Shown: piece after piece, positions 1 through 9,500 of the stretch
Numbering within the stretch: position 1 is the first letter of the stretch
How the letters are laid out: each line of letters opens with the position of its first letter
From: Streptomyces flaveolus
GTDB taxonomy: Bacteria > Actinomycetota > Actinomycetes > Streptomycetales > Streptomycetaceae
Assembly (NCBI RefSeq): GCF_014648815.1
Contig: NZ_BMRV01000006.1
Span: 62,001 to 126,000, forward strand
Reading direction: 5' to 3'
Length of the DNA: 64,000 nt
Position numbers and translations under genes: made by a program
Notes under the pieces: model-generated
Database searches by the model: none
What the model was told of the DNA's origin: nothing
What the model saw: the letters and a program-made list of their open reading frames with translations, nothing else

Positions 1-398
1 CGTCCGTCCACTGCACGGCCGCGCGCGTGGCGGCCGTCAGGGCCCGGCTGCGCCGGCGCACGGCGGCCCCGGGCGACGTGGCGTTCCTGGACGATCTGAC
101 CGCGGCCGCCCGGCAGGTCGAGGCGCTGGACGTGTACGGTCTGGACCCGGCGCGCCGCGAGCAGTTGTCGGTCGAGGTCCTCGGCTGTGCCCTGGACTGG
201 GTACTCTCCGGGGGCCGGGGTTCCGTTCCTCCCGCCGCCGGGGAACGGGCAGTGCTCGGCAGCGGTCTGGACGAACGCGGCCTGCGTTTCGGCCTGGAGC
301 GTTCGTACCGCACGCTGGCCCGGCTGGCGCGGGGCGGCGAGGAGAGGATCGACCTGGTGGAACGTGCCAATCGTTACCGCCCCCGGACGTGGGTGTAG
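1..398 (+). CDS. PknG-like serine/threonine kinase, C-terminal end only
   Basis: This is the last ~130 codons of a gene that begins before the window (reading frame starts at base 3, stop TAG 396-398). The fragment is helical, and its ending (LVERANRYRPRTWV) matches the way PknG-family soluble Ser/Thr kinases finish after their C-terminal TPR domain (ANxxRP). The kinase domain itself is outside the window, so the assignment rests on this tail and on the context: a PP2C phosphatase starts 0-3 nt after the stop, followed by VWA and FHA proteins in the same direction. The kinase and phosphatase are probably co-transcribed and translationally coupled. Alternative: another TPR protein of a kinase locus. 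Confidence 0.55.
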   Translation, partial: SVHCTAARVAAVRARLRRRTAAPGDVAFLDDLTAAARQVEALDVYGLDPARREQLSVEVLGCALDWVLSGGRGSVPPAAGERAVLGSGLDERGLRFGLERSYRTLARLARGGEERIDLVERANRYRPRTWV

Positions 399-401
399 TT
401 G

Positions 402-1796
402 ATGTCGCAGATGCCCCAGCAGGCCGCTGTGTCCCAGTGCCCGAGCTGCGAGGAACCCCTCGAGTCGGGCGACCGTTTCTGTGGCGCGTGCGGATACGAC
501 CTGTCCGCCGTGCCCGCGCGGCCCGAGGACAGCCCGACGATCGCCATGAACGGCGCGGTGCCCGCCCCGTCGTCGCCGCCGGACGGCACCGGCCGGCCCG
601 TGCCGGGCACGGAGTCGGGCGGCCCCCCGCTGCCGCCGCCACGGCCCGCCGCGCCCCCGCCACCGGCCGCCGCCGCGCCCCCGCCGCCGGCCGCACCGCC
701 GGTCGCACCGCCCGCCGCGCCGCCGGTGGCGTCGGGACCGGCCGGGGCCGAACCGGCCGCGTCCGGTGTGCGGTTCGACCGTCCGGGCGAGCCCGACGAG
801 TACCCGCTGCAGGCACCCGACCCGCGGTCGGCCGCCGCCCCGGCACCGTCCCCGGAGGCCGCCCCCGCCCCGGCCGCGTCCGGCAAGGTGTGCGTGGCCT
901 GCCGCGCGGGCCGCGTCGACGGCGACGGCTACTGCGAGAACTGCGGGCACGCCCAGCCCCGCGAACGCGACCACATGGAGCAGGAGTCGGGCCCCGTCGC
1001 CGCGGTCAGCGACCGCGGTCTGCGCCACCACCGCAACGAGGACGCCTTCTGCGTCGGCCACACCGCGCTGCCCGACGGGACACCCGCGACCGTGGCGATC
1101 GTGTGCGACGGCGTCTCCTCGGCGACCCGCCCGGACGACGCCTCCCTCGCCGCCTCCCGCGCGGCCGGCGAGTCGCTGCTCGCGGTGCTGCCGCGCGGCA
1201 CGCACCCGCAGCAGGCCATGCACGACGCGATCGTCGCCGCCTCGCACGCCGTCAACGCGCTGGCCGACGAGCCCGCCACGGCCCGCGAGCAGGCACCGCA
1301 CCAGAACGCCCCGGCCTGCACCCTCGTCGGCGCCGTGGTGACCTCGGACCTGCTGGTCGTCGGCTGGGTCGGCGACAGTCGCGTCTACTGGGTGCCCGTC
1401 GACCGCAGCACACCTGCGGCCCGGCTCACCGAGGACGACTCGTGGGCCGCGCAGATGGTCGCCGCGGGCCTGATGAACGAGGCCGAGGCGTACGCCGACG
1501 AGCGCGCCCACGCGATCACCGGCTGGCTCGGCGCCGACGCCTACGAACTGGAGCCGCACACCGCGTCGTTCAAGCCGGACCGCCCCGGCGTGGTCGTGGT
1601 CTGCACGGACGGTCTGTGGAACTACGCCGAGTCGGCCGAGGAGATGGCCCGCGCCGTGCCCCTCGACGCCGCCGCGCGCCCGCTGCACAGCGCCCGGGTC
1701 CTGGTCGGCCACGCTCTGGACGGCGGGGGCCACGACAACGTAACAGTGGCCGTCGTGCCGTTCCCGGCCCCGCCCGCGGGGGCAGGATCCGGCTGA
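402..1796 (+). CDS. zinc-ribbon PP2C-family Ser/Thr protein phosphatase
   Basis: A 464-residue cytoplasmic protein. It opens with a zinc ribbon (CPSC...CGAC, residues ~13-35), followed by a long Pro/Ala-rich linker, a second ribbon (CVAC...CENC, ~165-185) and a PP2C catalytic domain. The metal-binding PP2C motifs are visible: HHRNEDAF (~204-211), CDGVSS (~235), GDSRVYW (~323), CTDGLW (~400) and GHDNVTV (~442). It should dephosphorylate Ser/Thr substrates, plausibly those of the kinase whose gene ends immediately upstream. ATG 402 was chosen; a TTG at 399 lies directly in front of it and abuts the kinase stop. Ribbon plus proline linker plus catalytic domain suggests recruitment to partner proteins such as the ribbon/FHA protein two genes downstream. 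Confidence 0.88.
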   Translation: MSQMPQQAAVSQCPSCEEPLESGDRFCGACGYDLSAVPARPEDSPTIAMNGAVPAPSSPPDGTGRPVPGTESGGPPLPPPRPAAPPPPAAAAPPPPAAPPVAPPAAPPVASGPAGAEPAASGVRFDRPGEPDEYPLQAPDPRSAAAPAPSPEAAPAPAASGKVCVACRAGRVDGDGYCENCGHAQPRERDHMEQESGPVAAVSDRGLRHHRNEDAFCVGHTALPDGTPATVAIVCDGVSSATRPDDASLAASRAAGESLLAVLPRGTHPQQAMHDAIVAASHAVNALADEPATAREQAPHQNAPACTLVGAVVTSDLLVVGWVGDSRVYWVPVDRSTPAARLTEDDSWAAQMVAAGLMNEAEAYADERAHAITGWLGADAYELEPHTASFKPDRPGVVVVCTDGLWNYAESAEEMARAVPLDAAARPLHSARVLVGHALDGGGHDNVTVAVVPFPAPPAGAGSG

Positions 1797-1922
1797 GGCC
1801 GCGCAGCCGGGCCACGCACGGCCGGGTACACGGCGGGGCGGCCTCGCGGACCGCAGGGGGCGGTCCGCGCCACGAGCCATCACCCCACCACCGTGGGGAC
1901 GTAGAGGGGGATGCGATCCGGC

Positions 1923-3305
1923 ATGGCCAATTTCTCGAAGTCGAACGTGCCGCAGTTCTCGGTGGACGTCTACCAGAACGAGTACCTGCCCGAGGGCGGC
2001 CGTGAGGTCAACGCGATCGTCACGGTCACCGCGACCGGCGGCGGCACGGTCGGAAGCGCGGTGGCCGCGCCCCATCTGTACACGCCGGGCCGGGGCCCGT
2101 CCGCCGCCGTGGCGCTGATGGTCGACTGCTCGGGCTCGATGGACTACCCGCCGACCAAGATGCGCAACGCCCGGGACGCGACGGCCGCCGCGATCGACAC
2201 CCTGCGCGACGGCGTGCACTTCGCGGTGGTCGGCGGCACGCACGTGGCCACGGAGGTCTACCCCGGCAACGGCCGGCTCGCGGTCGCCGACGCCACCACC
2301 CGGGAGCAGGCCAAGCAGGCCCTGCGCAGGCTGAGCGCGGGCGGCGGCACGGCCATCGGCACCTGGCTGCGGCTGGCCGACCGGCTGCTGTCCACGGCGG
2401 ATGTCGCCATCCGGCACGGCATCCTGCTCACCGACGGCCGCAACGAGCACGAGTCGCCCGAGGACCTGAAGGCGGCGCTCGACGCCTGTGCCGGACGGTT
2501 CACCTGTGACGCCCGTGGCGTGGGCACCGACTGGGAAGTGAAAGAAGTCACAGGGATCGCCTCCGCCCTGCTCGGCACCGCCGACATCGTCGCGGACCCG
2601 GCGGGCCTCGCCGCCGACTTCACGCGGATGATGGAGACGGCCATGGGCAAGGAGGTCGCCGATGTGGCCCTGCGCCTGTGGACCCCGGTCGGCACCACGG
2701 TGAGGTTCGTCAAGCAGGTCGCGCCCACGGTCGAGGAGCTGACCGACCGCCGCACGGAGGCGGGGCCGCGCGCCGGGGACTACCCCACCGGGTCCTGGGG
2801 CGACGAGTCCCGCGACTACCACGTCTGCGTGGAGGTACCGGCCGCGAACATCGGCCAGGAGATGCTGGCCGCCCGGGTCTCCCTGGTCGTCCCGGAGCCT
2901 GGGGGCACCTCCCGCTCGAGCGAAGCCGGGAGTGGGGGAGGCACCGTGCAGAATCTCGGCGCGCAGGGTCTCGTACGCGCCGTGTGGACGGACGACATGG
3001 CCGCGTCCACGTCGATCAACCCTCAGGTCGCCCACTACACCGGGCAGGCCGAACTGGCACAAGTCATCCAGCAGGGGCTGGATCTGCGCAAAGCGGGAGA
3101 CATCGACGGAGCAACGGCCAAACTGGGCCGCGCGGTCCAGCTGGCCGGAGCCTCCGGAAACGCGGATACGGCGAAACTGCTTGCGAAGGTGGTGGACGTG
3201 GTCGACGCGGCGGCAGGTACTGTGCGACTGAAAGCGAAGGTCGAGGAGGCCGACGAGATGACTCTCGAGACCCGGTCGACGAAGACTGTTCGCGTGAAGA
3301 AGTGA
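1923..3305 (+). CDS. VWA-domain protein of the kinase/phosphatase cluster
   Basis: A 460-residue protein without signal peptide or membrane segment. A von Willebrand A domain (residues ~58-240) carries an intact MIDAS DCSGSMD (D68-x-S70-x-S72), with later TDGRNEH and D-containing turns. A beta-rich middle follows, and then a helical C-terminus (~375-430) resembling a TPR-like hairpin. ATG 1923 was preferred over ATG 1911 because the purine-rich GAGGGGG (1904-1910) is adjacent to 1911 but suitably spaced from 1923. A 47-bp palindromic repeat is inserted in frame near residue 330 (see repeat at 2898). VWA proteins in such loci usually act as metal-dependent scaffolds; the partner here is unknown. 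Confidence 0.85.
   Translation: MANFSKSNVPQFSVDVYQNEYLPEGGREVNAIVTVTATGGGTVGSAVAAPHLYTPGRGPSAAVALMVDCSGSMDYPPTKMRNARDATAAAIDTLRDGVHFAVVGGTHVATEVYPGNGRLAVADATTREQAKQALRRLSAGGGTAIGTWLRLADRLLSTADVAIRHGILLTDGRNEHESPEDLKAALDACAGRFTCDARGVGTDWEVKEVTGIASALLGTADIVADPAGLAADFTRMMETAMGKEVADVALRLWTPVGTTVRFVKQVAPTVEELTDRRTEAGPRAGDYPTGSWGDESRDYHVCVEVPAANIGQEMLAARVSLVVPEPGGTSRSSEAGSGGGTVQNLGAQGLVRAVWTDDMAASTSINPQVAHYTGQAELAQVIQQGLDLRKAGDIDGATAKLGRAVQLAGASGNADTAKLLAKVVDVVDAAAGTVRLKAKVEEADEMTLETRSTKTVRVKK
2898..2944. repeat. Streptomyces-type palindromic mini-repeat inside a CDS
   Basis: A GC-rich imperfect inverted repeat (cores CTCCCGCT and AGCCGGGAG around CGAGCGA, flanked by GGGGGCACC and GTGGGGGAGG). I recognise this sequence type as a small repeat scattered in Streptomyces chromosomes, usually between genes. 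Here it is read through in frame and adds a GGTSRSSEAGSGGGT-like Gly/Ser stretch to the VWA protein. Confidence 0.6.
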
Positions 3306-3360
3306 CGCAGTAACGCAGGACAACACAGCGACAAGCTCCGCAAGAGGGGGAAGCTCCGAC

Positions 3361-4905
3361 ATGCCGACCTGCCCGAACGGACACCAGTCGGGTTCCGACG
3401 ACTGGTGCGAGGTCTGCGGTCACCGCATGGCCGGTGCCGTGCCGCCCCCTCCGCCACCACCGCCCCCGGGCGGGGGCTACGGCTTCCCGCCGCCCGCCGG
3501 TCCCGGCGGCCCGGGCGGCCAGGGCGGCCCCGCCGCGGAACCGCAGCTGTGCCCGCAGTGCCGCACGCCCCGCGAGGGCGGTGCGCCGTTCTGCGAGGAG
3601 TGCCGGTGGAACTTCCTCACCAACACCGCCACCTCGTACACCCCGGCGGCCCCGCGCCCGCCGGCGCCCGGCCCGGGGCCCCGGTTCCCGCAGCCGCCGG
3701 GCGGACCGTCGTACGGCGGCGGTGACGCGTACGACTACCAGGGCTCCCGCCCGTCCCAGATGAACCGTCCCGCCGAGCCGATCCCGCCGGGCCCGCCCTT
3801 CGGCGGCGACCCGTCGGGCCCCGGCGGTCGCGGTCCCGGCCAGCACGGCCAGGGCGGCCCCGGTGGTCCCGGTCAGCACGGCCAGGGTGGTCCCGGTCCG
3901 CACGGTCCGGGTGGTCCGAACGGTCCCGGTCCGCACGGTCCCGGCGGCCCCAACGGTCCTTCCGGCTACCCCGGTCCCGGCGGCCAGGGCGGCCCTTCCG
4001 GCTACCCGGGTCCCGGCGGCCAGGGCGGTCCCTCCGGCCCGCCGGCCCCGCCCGGTTTCGGTGCCGACCCGTCGCGGCCGGTTCCGCCGCCGCCCGGCCC
4101 CGTTCCGCCCCCGCCCGGTCCCGGCGGGCCCGGTGGTCCGGGAGGCCCAGGTCGTCCCGGCGGTCCCGGCGGCCCCGGCGGCCCCCCGCAGGCGTTCCAG
4201 CAGTCCGCGCCCCCGGCCCCGCCCGGCTTCCCGCAGGAGACCGGCCGCCCGCAGCAGGGCGGTGGCCCCCAGCAGGGCGGTGGCCCCCAGCAGGGCGGCG
4301 GCCCCTCCTTCGGCGGCGGTGAGGACGACTGGGTGCTCTCCCCGCCGTCCGGCCCCGGCGGTCCTGGTGGCCAAGGAGGCCCCGGCGGTCCTGGTGGCCC
4401 CGGTGGCCCCGGCGGTCCTGGTGGCGGCTACGGCTACCCGCAGCCCGGCGCCACCCAGGCCCCGCCCGGCCACGGTTTCCCGCCCCAGCACCAGCAGCCG
4501 GCGACCTGGACGGCGACCATCGGTCCGGACCGCGAGTACTTCATGGCGATGATGCAGCGCTCCGGCCCCGAGGCCGCGGGCCTGAACCTGCCCGCGTACT
4601 CGCCCGAGCAGCAGCGCACGCTCACCGGCAACCAGATCACGATCGGCCGCCGCCGGCACTCCACCGGCGACACCCCGGACATCGATCTCGCGGTGCCGCC
4701 GGAGGACCCGGGCGTCTCGCACCAGCACGCGGTGCTGGTGCAGCAGCCGGACGGCAGCTGGGCGGTCGTCGACCAGAACTCGACGAACGGCACGACGGTC
4801 AACGGCGGCGAGGAGCCGATCCAGCCCTTCGTGCCGGTGCCGCTCCAGGACGGCGACCGGGTGCACGTCGGCGCCTGGACGACGATCACGATCCGCCGCG
4901 GCTGA
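3361..4905 (+). CDS. FHA-domain protein with zinc ribbons and Gly/Pro-rich linker
   Basis: A 514-residue protein. It starts with two zinc-ribbon modules (CPNG...CEVCGH at ~3-22; CPQC...CEEC at ~62-81). About 300 residues of low-complexity sequence follow, dominated by Gly and Pro with repeated GPGGPGG, SGYPGPGGQG and PQQGGG units. A forkhead-associated domain ends the protein (residues ~425-514) with IGRRR (~427), VSHQHA and STNGT (~475), the phosphothreonine-binding hallmarks. It is probably the phospho-dependent adaptor read out by the upstream kinase and erased by the upstream phosphatase. ATG 3361 is preceded by AAGAGGGGG at a slightly long spacing. It ends 15 nt before the convergent methyltransferase gene. 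Confidence 0.88.
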   Translation: MPTCPNGHQSGSDDWCEVCGHRMAGAVPPPPPPPPPGGGYGFPPPAGPGGPGGQGGPAAEPQLCPQCRTPREGGAPFCEECRWNFLTNTATSYTPAAPRPPAPGPGPRFPQPPGGPSYGGGDAYDYQGSRPSQMNRPAEPIPPGPPFGGDPSGPGGRGPGQHGQGGPGGPGQHGQGGPGPHGPGGPNGPGPHGPGGPNGPSGYPGPGGQGGPSGYPGPGGQGGPSGPPAPPGFGADPSRPVPPPPGPVPPPPGPGGPGGPGGPGRPGGPGGPGGPPQAFQQSAPPAPPGFPQETGRPQQGGGPQQGGGPQQGGGPSFGGGEDDWVLSPPSGPGGPGGQGGPGGPGGPGGPGGPGGGYGYPQPGATQAPPGHGFPPQHQQPATWTATIGPDREYFMAMMQRSGPEAAGLNLPAYSPEQQRTLTGNQITIGRRRHSTGDTPDIDLAVPPEDPGVSHQHAVLVQQPDGSWAVVDQNSTNGTTVNGGEEPIQPFVPVPLQDGDRVHVGAWTTITIRRG

Positions 4906-4920
4906 GGCGGGTGCGGGCCG

Positions 4921-5895
4921 TCAGGTGAAGGGCCAGGCGTACGGACCCTCCGGGTCGTCCAGCCAGGCCCAGGCCCGCTCGCCGCGGACGGTGATGCCGT
5001 AGCGCTCGCGCCGGGGGGCGTCCTCGCGCTCCCACAGCGCGTACGCCTCCTGCGGGTCGAGGCTGCCCCGGGTCAGGGCCAGCAGGAACCGGAACAGGTC
5101 GTCGTCGCGGGCCCGGCGCGGCACCCCGCCGAGGCCCGGCGGCTCCGGCTCGGTCCGCCCGGCGCCCCGCAGTGGCACGAAGTAGGCCGGCGTGTGCAGG
5201 AAGTGTCCCTCGGCGTGCCCGGCGTCGCGGACGGTGAGCGTGATCAGGCCGGTGGCGAGCGGCGCCAGGATGCGCCCTCCGGGCCGGCACTGGACGAGCC
5301 AGGCTCGGGGGATCGTCGGCAGCGCGCAGGTGGCGATGATCCGGTCGAAGGGGGCGCGCTCGGGCACCCCGCGCGCCCCGTCACCGGTGACGACGGCCGG
5401 GCGGTACCCGGCGGCGGTCAGGTGCCGACGGGCCGACTCGGTGATCTCCGGGTCCAGATCGACCGTGGTGACCAGGTCGTCGTCGCCGAGCCGGTGGGCG
5501 AGCAGGGCGGCGTTGTAGCCGGTGCCGGCGCCGATCTCCAGGACCCGGTTGCCGTCCGCCACGTCCAGCTCCACCAGCATCATCGCCATCAGCGACGGCT
5601 GGCTGCTGGAGGAGAGCAGCTCGCCGTCGCGCAGCCGGGTGGCGAGCGGGACGTCGGCGTACGCGCCCCGCACCCAGCGTTCGCGGGCCGCGGGGTCGGG
5701 GTGCTCGCCCCAACGGCGCTCGTAGCCGCCCCGGACGCCGACGTAGTAGTAGGGCACGAAGAGGTGGCGCGGGACCGTCTCGAACGCCTCCCGCCAGACC
5801 GGGTCGGCCGCCCAGGCGCCGCTCCGCTCGATCTCGCGCACCAGCTCCGCCCGCGCGGAGGCGGCGAGGCCTGTCAGGTCCTGGTGCCCGCCCAT
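4921..5895 (-). CDS. PIMT-like SAM-dependent methyltransferase
   Basis: A 324-residue protein of the protein-L-isoaspartate O-methyltransferase fold. An N-terminal segment has the VPRHLFVP motif typical of PIMTs (~41-48), then SSSSQPSLMAMML (~95-107), SAM motif I LEIGAGTGYNAA (~119-130) and a later post-motif IIATCALP. Canonical PIMTs are ~215 residues. This one has a ~100-residue C-terminal extension, as in Streptomyces 'tgs-type' methyltransferase relatives, so the substrate may not be isoaspartate. It is transcribed convergently with the FHA gene. The start ATG lies at 5895. Confidence 0.75.
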   Translation of the reverse strand: MGGHQDLTGLAASARAELVREIERSGAWAADPVWREAFETVPRHLFVPYYYVGVRGGYERRWGEHPDPAARERWVRGAYADVPLATRLRDGELLSSSSQPSLMAMMLVELDVADGNRVLEIGAGTGYNAALLAHRLGDDDLVTTVDLDPEITESARRHLTAAGYRPAVVTGDGARGVPERAPFDRIIATCALPTIPRAWLVQCRPGGRILAPLATGLITLTVRDAGHAEGHFLHTPAYFVPLRGAGRTEPEPPGLGGVPRRARDDDLFRFLLALTRGSLDPQEAYALWEREDAPRRERYGITVRGERAWAWLDDPEGPYAWPFT

Positions 5896-5987
5896 GCCTC
5901 CACAGTAGGGCCCGGCGGTCGCCGTGGGTGGTCCGCGGGCGGGAGGAGGTCCTAAGTCTCCAGGCCTATGCCGCCCCGTCTGAGACC

Positions 5988-6401
5988 ATGGACGGCGTGA
6001 ATGAGATTCGGCGCGGCACGCTTCAGGAGCAGACCTTCTACGAGCAGGTCGGCGGGGAGGAGACCTTCCGCCGGCTCGTCCACCGTTTCTACGAGGGGGT
6101 CGCCCAGGATCCGGTCCTGCGGCCGATGTATCCCGAAGAGGACCTGGGCCCGGCGGAGGAGCGCTTCGCGCTCTTCCTGATGCAGTACTGGGGCGGCCCG
6201 ACGACGTACAGCGAGCGGCGCGGCCACCCCCGCCTGCGGATGCGGCACGCCCCCTTCGCCGTGGACCGTGCCGCGCACGACGCGTGGCTGAAGCACATGC
6301 GGGCGGCCCTCGACGAGCTCGGCCTGTCCGAGGAGCACGAGCAGACGCTGTGGAAGTACCTGACGTACGCGGCGGCCTCGATGGTCAACACCGAAGGCTG
6401 A
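5988..6401 (+). CDS. group II truncated hemoglobin (TrHbO type)
   Basis: A 137-residue globin. Group II features are seen: FYEGV with Tyr B10 (~35), QYWGGP (~67-71), proximal His F8 in RMRHAPF (~87) and Trp G8 in AWLKHM (~100). It binds haem and O2/NO, with proposed roles in O2 chemistry or NO detoxification. ATG 5988 is used; a GTG nine bases later (5997, giving MNEIRRG) is an equally reasonable start. It is a monocistronic gene between the divergently read methyltransferase and the exporter operon. Confidence 0.88.
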   Translation: MDGVNEIRRGTLQEQTFYEQVGGEETFRRLVHRFYEGVAQDPVLRPMYPEEDLGPAEERFALFLMQYWGGPTTYSERRGHPRLRMRHAPFAVDRAAHDAWLKHMRAALDELGLSEEHEQTLWKYLTYAAASMVNTEG

Positions 6402-6555
6402 CTGCGCCGGGGGGCGTCGGCTCCCGGGAGCCGATGAGCGGATTCCGGTCCCGCATCGCCGGAATCCGGTCACGATCCGGTCAAGTCCGCCCTTCGAACG
6501 GTTACCCCCGCCATGGGCCCTCTGACAACATCGCCGAGAGGTCTGGACAACGGCG

Positions 6556-9500
6556 GTGGGGGGCCGGGTGGTGGGGAGCGGGGGGCTCACGGGGTTCGTG
6601 CTGCTGCGCGCGCGGGCGCATCGCCTGCTGCTCGCCGCCGCGCTGCTCACCGTCCTGCTGACCACGGCGGTACTGGCGACCCTGGCCGCCTACTCGGGCG
6701 CGATCGGCGACGCGTCCCTGCGACACGCCCTCGCCGATCCGCGCAACGCCGCCGACACCGCGCTGATCGTCAAGGCGGACGTGCCCGAGGACGGGCGTGA
6801 GGACGCCGACGCCACCGTGCGCAAGGGCGCCCGGGACACCTTCGGCGGGCTGCCGGTCACCGTCCGCACCCTGATGCGGTCGGGCCCGTACGCCCTGCCG
6901 GGCACCCCGCGGCCGTCCGGCGAGCGGTCCGGCGACAACCCGGACCTGACGTACTTCGCGGCGCTCGACCCGGCGCAGGTGCGGATCACCGAGGGACGGA
7001 TGCCGCGGCACGGCGGGCCGGTGACCGAGGTCGCGCTGCCGACGGCCGCCGCCGAGCGCCTCGGCGTCCGGACCGGCGCCCGCCTCACCCTCACCGACCG
7101 GTTCGACGGCCCGGCGGTGCGCATCGAGGTGACCGGCCTGTACCGGCCGGCCGAAGCCGCGTCCCCGTACTGGGACCTGGACGACCTGGGCGGGCGCGGG
7201 ATCAAGCAGGGCGGCTTCACGACGTACGGGCCGCTGCTCGCCGCCCCCGGCGCGCTGACCGGCGGCCGGCTGAGCGCCGGGCCGTCCGGGTGGCTCGCGA
7301 CGGCGGACTTCTCCACGGTGACGGCCGGCCGCGTGGAGGCGCTGCGCGAGGCGGCCCGGGACGGAATGGCGTGGCTGCGCGGCCGGCCCGTCCTCAGCGG
7401 TACGACGGCCGCGACGACGTCCCTGCCCGAGGTGCTGGACCGGCTCGACCGCTCCCTGCTGGTGTCCCGCTCCACGCTCCTCGTCGTGGCGCTCCAGCTG
7501 GCGCTGCTGGCGGGCTGCGCGCTGCTGCTGGTGGCCCGGCTGCTGAGCGCCGAACGCGCGGGCGAGCTGCGGCTGCTGCGGGCGCGGGGCGCCTCCCGGG
7601 CCCGTCTCGGGTGGCTCGCCGCGCTGGAGGCGCTGCTGCTGGCCGTCCCGGCGCTGGTCTGCGCGCCGCTGCTCGCCGGTCCGCTGACCCGGCTGCTGGC
7701 CGGGCAGGGGGCGCTGGCCCGGATCGGGCTGCGGCTGGAGGTGCCGGCCGTCGGCGGGGGCGGGGTGTGGCTGGCCGCCGGGGTGGCCGCCCTGGGGTGC
7801 GCGCTGGCGGTGACGCTGCCCGCGCTGACCGCCTCCCTGGCCGCCGGCGGCCGGACCCGGCCGCTGCCCGCGCCGCTGCGGGCGGGTGCGGACATCGGCC
7901 TGCTGGTGGTGGCCGGCGTCGCCTACTGGCAGCTGTCCCGGCAGACCTCGGGCGCGGTGACCGGCGACGGCAGCGGCACCCTGGGCATCGACCCGTTGCT
8001 GGTCGCGGCGCCCGCGCTGGCGCTGCTGGCCGGCACCGTGCTGACGCTGCGGCTCCTGCCGCCGGTCGCGCGGCTCGCCGAGCGCCGGGCGGCCGGCGGA
8101 CGCGGGCTGGCCTCGGCGCTGGCGGGCTGGCAGCTCGGCCGCCGCCCGATGCGCGGGGCCGGCCCGGTGCTGCTGCTGGTCCTGGCCACGGCGCTGGGCA
8201 TGCTGGCGATCGGCCAGGGCGCCTCCTGGGACCGCTCGCAGGACGACCAGGCGGACTTCCGCGCCGGCGCTCCGGTGCGGGTGCTCGCCGCCGGGACGGC
8301 GGACCTCGGCCGCACGGAGACGTACGCGGCCGTCCCGGGCGTCCGGGAGGCGGCCCCCGCCGTCCGTACGACGCTGCAGCTGTCCGGCGACCGGACGGCC
8401 ACGGTGCTGGCGCTGGACACGGCGGGCGCCGCGGACGCGATGCTGCTCCGTCCGGACCTGTCCCCCGTGCCCGCCCGGTCGCTGCTGGCCCCTCTCGGGC
8501 CCGAGGACGAGGCGGCGGGCGCGAAGGTGCCGGAGGGCACCGCGCGACTGGGCCTGACGGTGGCCCTGGGCCGCGCGGGCGCAGGCGGGGACACGGGCAC
8601 GACCGCGGACGTGACGGTCACGGTGCGGGACCGACACGGCGTGCCGTACCGGCTGCCGGCCGGTGCGCTGGACGCCGACGGCCGCGGCCACACCCTGGAC
8701 CTCGCCGTGTCCTCCGGTCCGCTGACCGTGACCGGCCTGGAGCTCGTCATGGCCCAGCCGAGCGGCCGCGCTCAGCAGCACCGCTTCGTCCTGGAGGCGC
8801 TGACCGCCACGGCGGCCGACGGCACCGTGCGGCAGCTGGCGCTGCCCCGCTCGTGGACGGCCTCCGCACGCGGTGCCGGCCAGTTCTCGCCCCCGGACGC
8901 GCCCACGAGCCCGACCCGGCCCCGGCTGCGGGCGTCCGCGCCGCCGGTGATCGAGTACGGCACCGGGTACGTCCCGGCCGACATGCCCTGGGAGTCGGCG
9001 TCGCTGACCGTGCGGCTGGACGCCGAGCAGCCCGCGCCGCCGCGGCTCACGGCCGTGGCGACCGACCGCTTCCTCGACTCCGCGGGTGCCCGCGCCGGGC
9101 AGCCGGTGGACATCGCGCTCGACGGCCGGACCGTCACCGTGCGGATCGTGCAAGCGGTCCACGCCCTGCCGACCACCACCGCGACGGACGCCGCGGAGCG
9201 GGACGGCGGTGCGCTCCTGGTCGATCTGCGGTCGGTGAACCGGGTGCTCCAGGCCCGGTACGGGGAGAGCGTGACGCCCACCGAGTGGTGGCTGCGGACG
9301 GCGCCGGGGAAGGCGGCCGGGGTGGCCGCCGCCCTGCGCGCCTTCCCGGACGTCGATCCGGCGCAGGTCGTGGTGCGGGACGAGCTGGCCGGGCAGTTGC
9401 GTGACGACCCGTTCGGGGCGGGCCCCGGGACGGCGTTCACCGCGGCGGCCGGGGTGGCGGCGGCGCTGGCGGCCGTCGGCTTCGCGGTGAGCGCGGCGGG

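Noticed and set aside
3064..4866. Long open frame on the minus strand opposite the FHA gene
   Set aside because: It is the mirror of the Gly/Pro-codon tract; no ribosome site, no recognisable domain and strong plus-strand codon bias.
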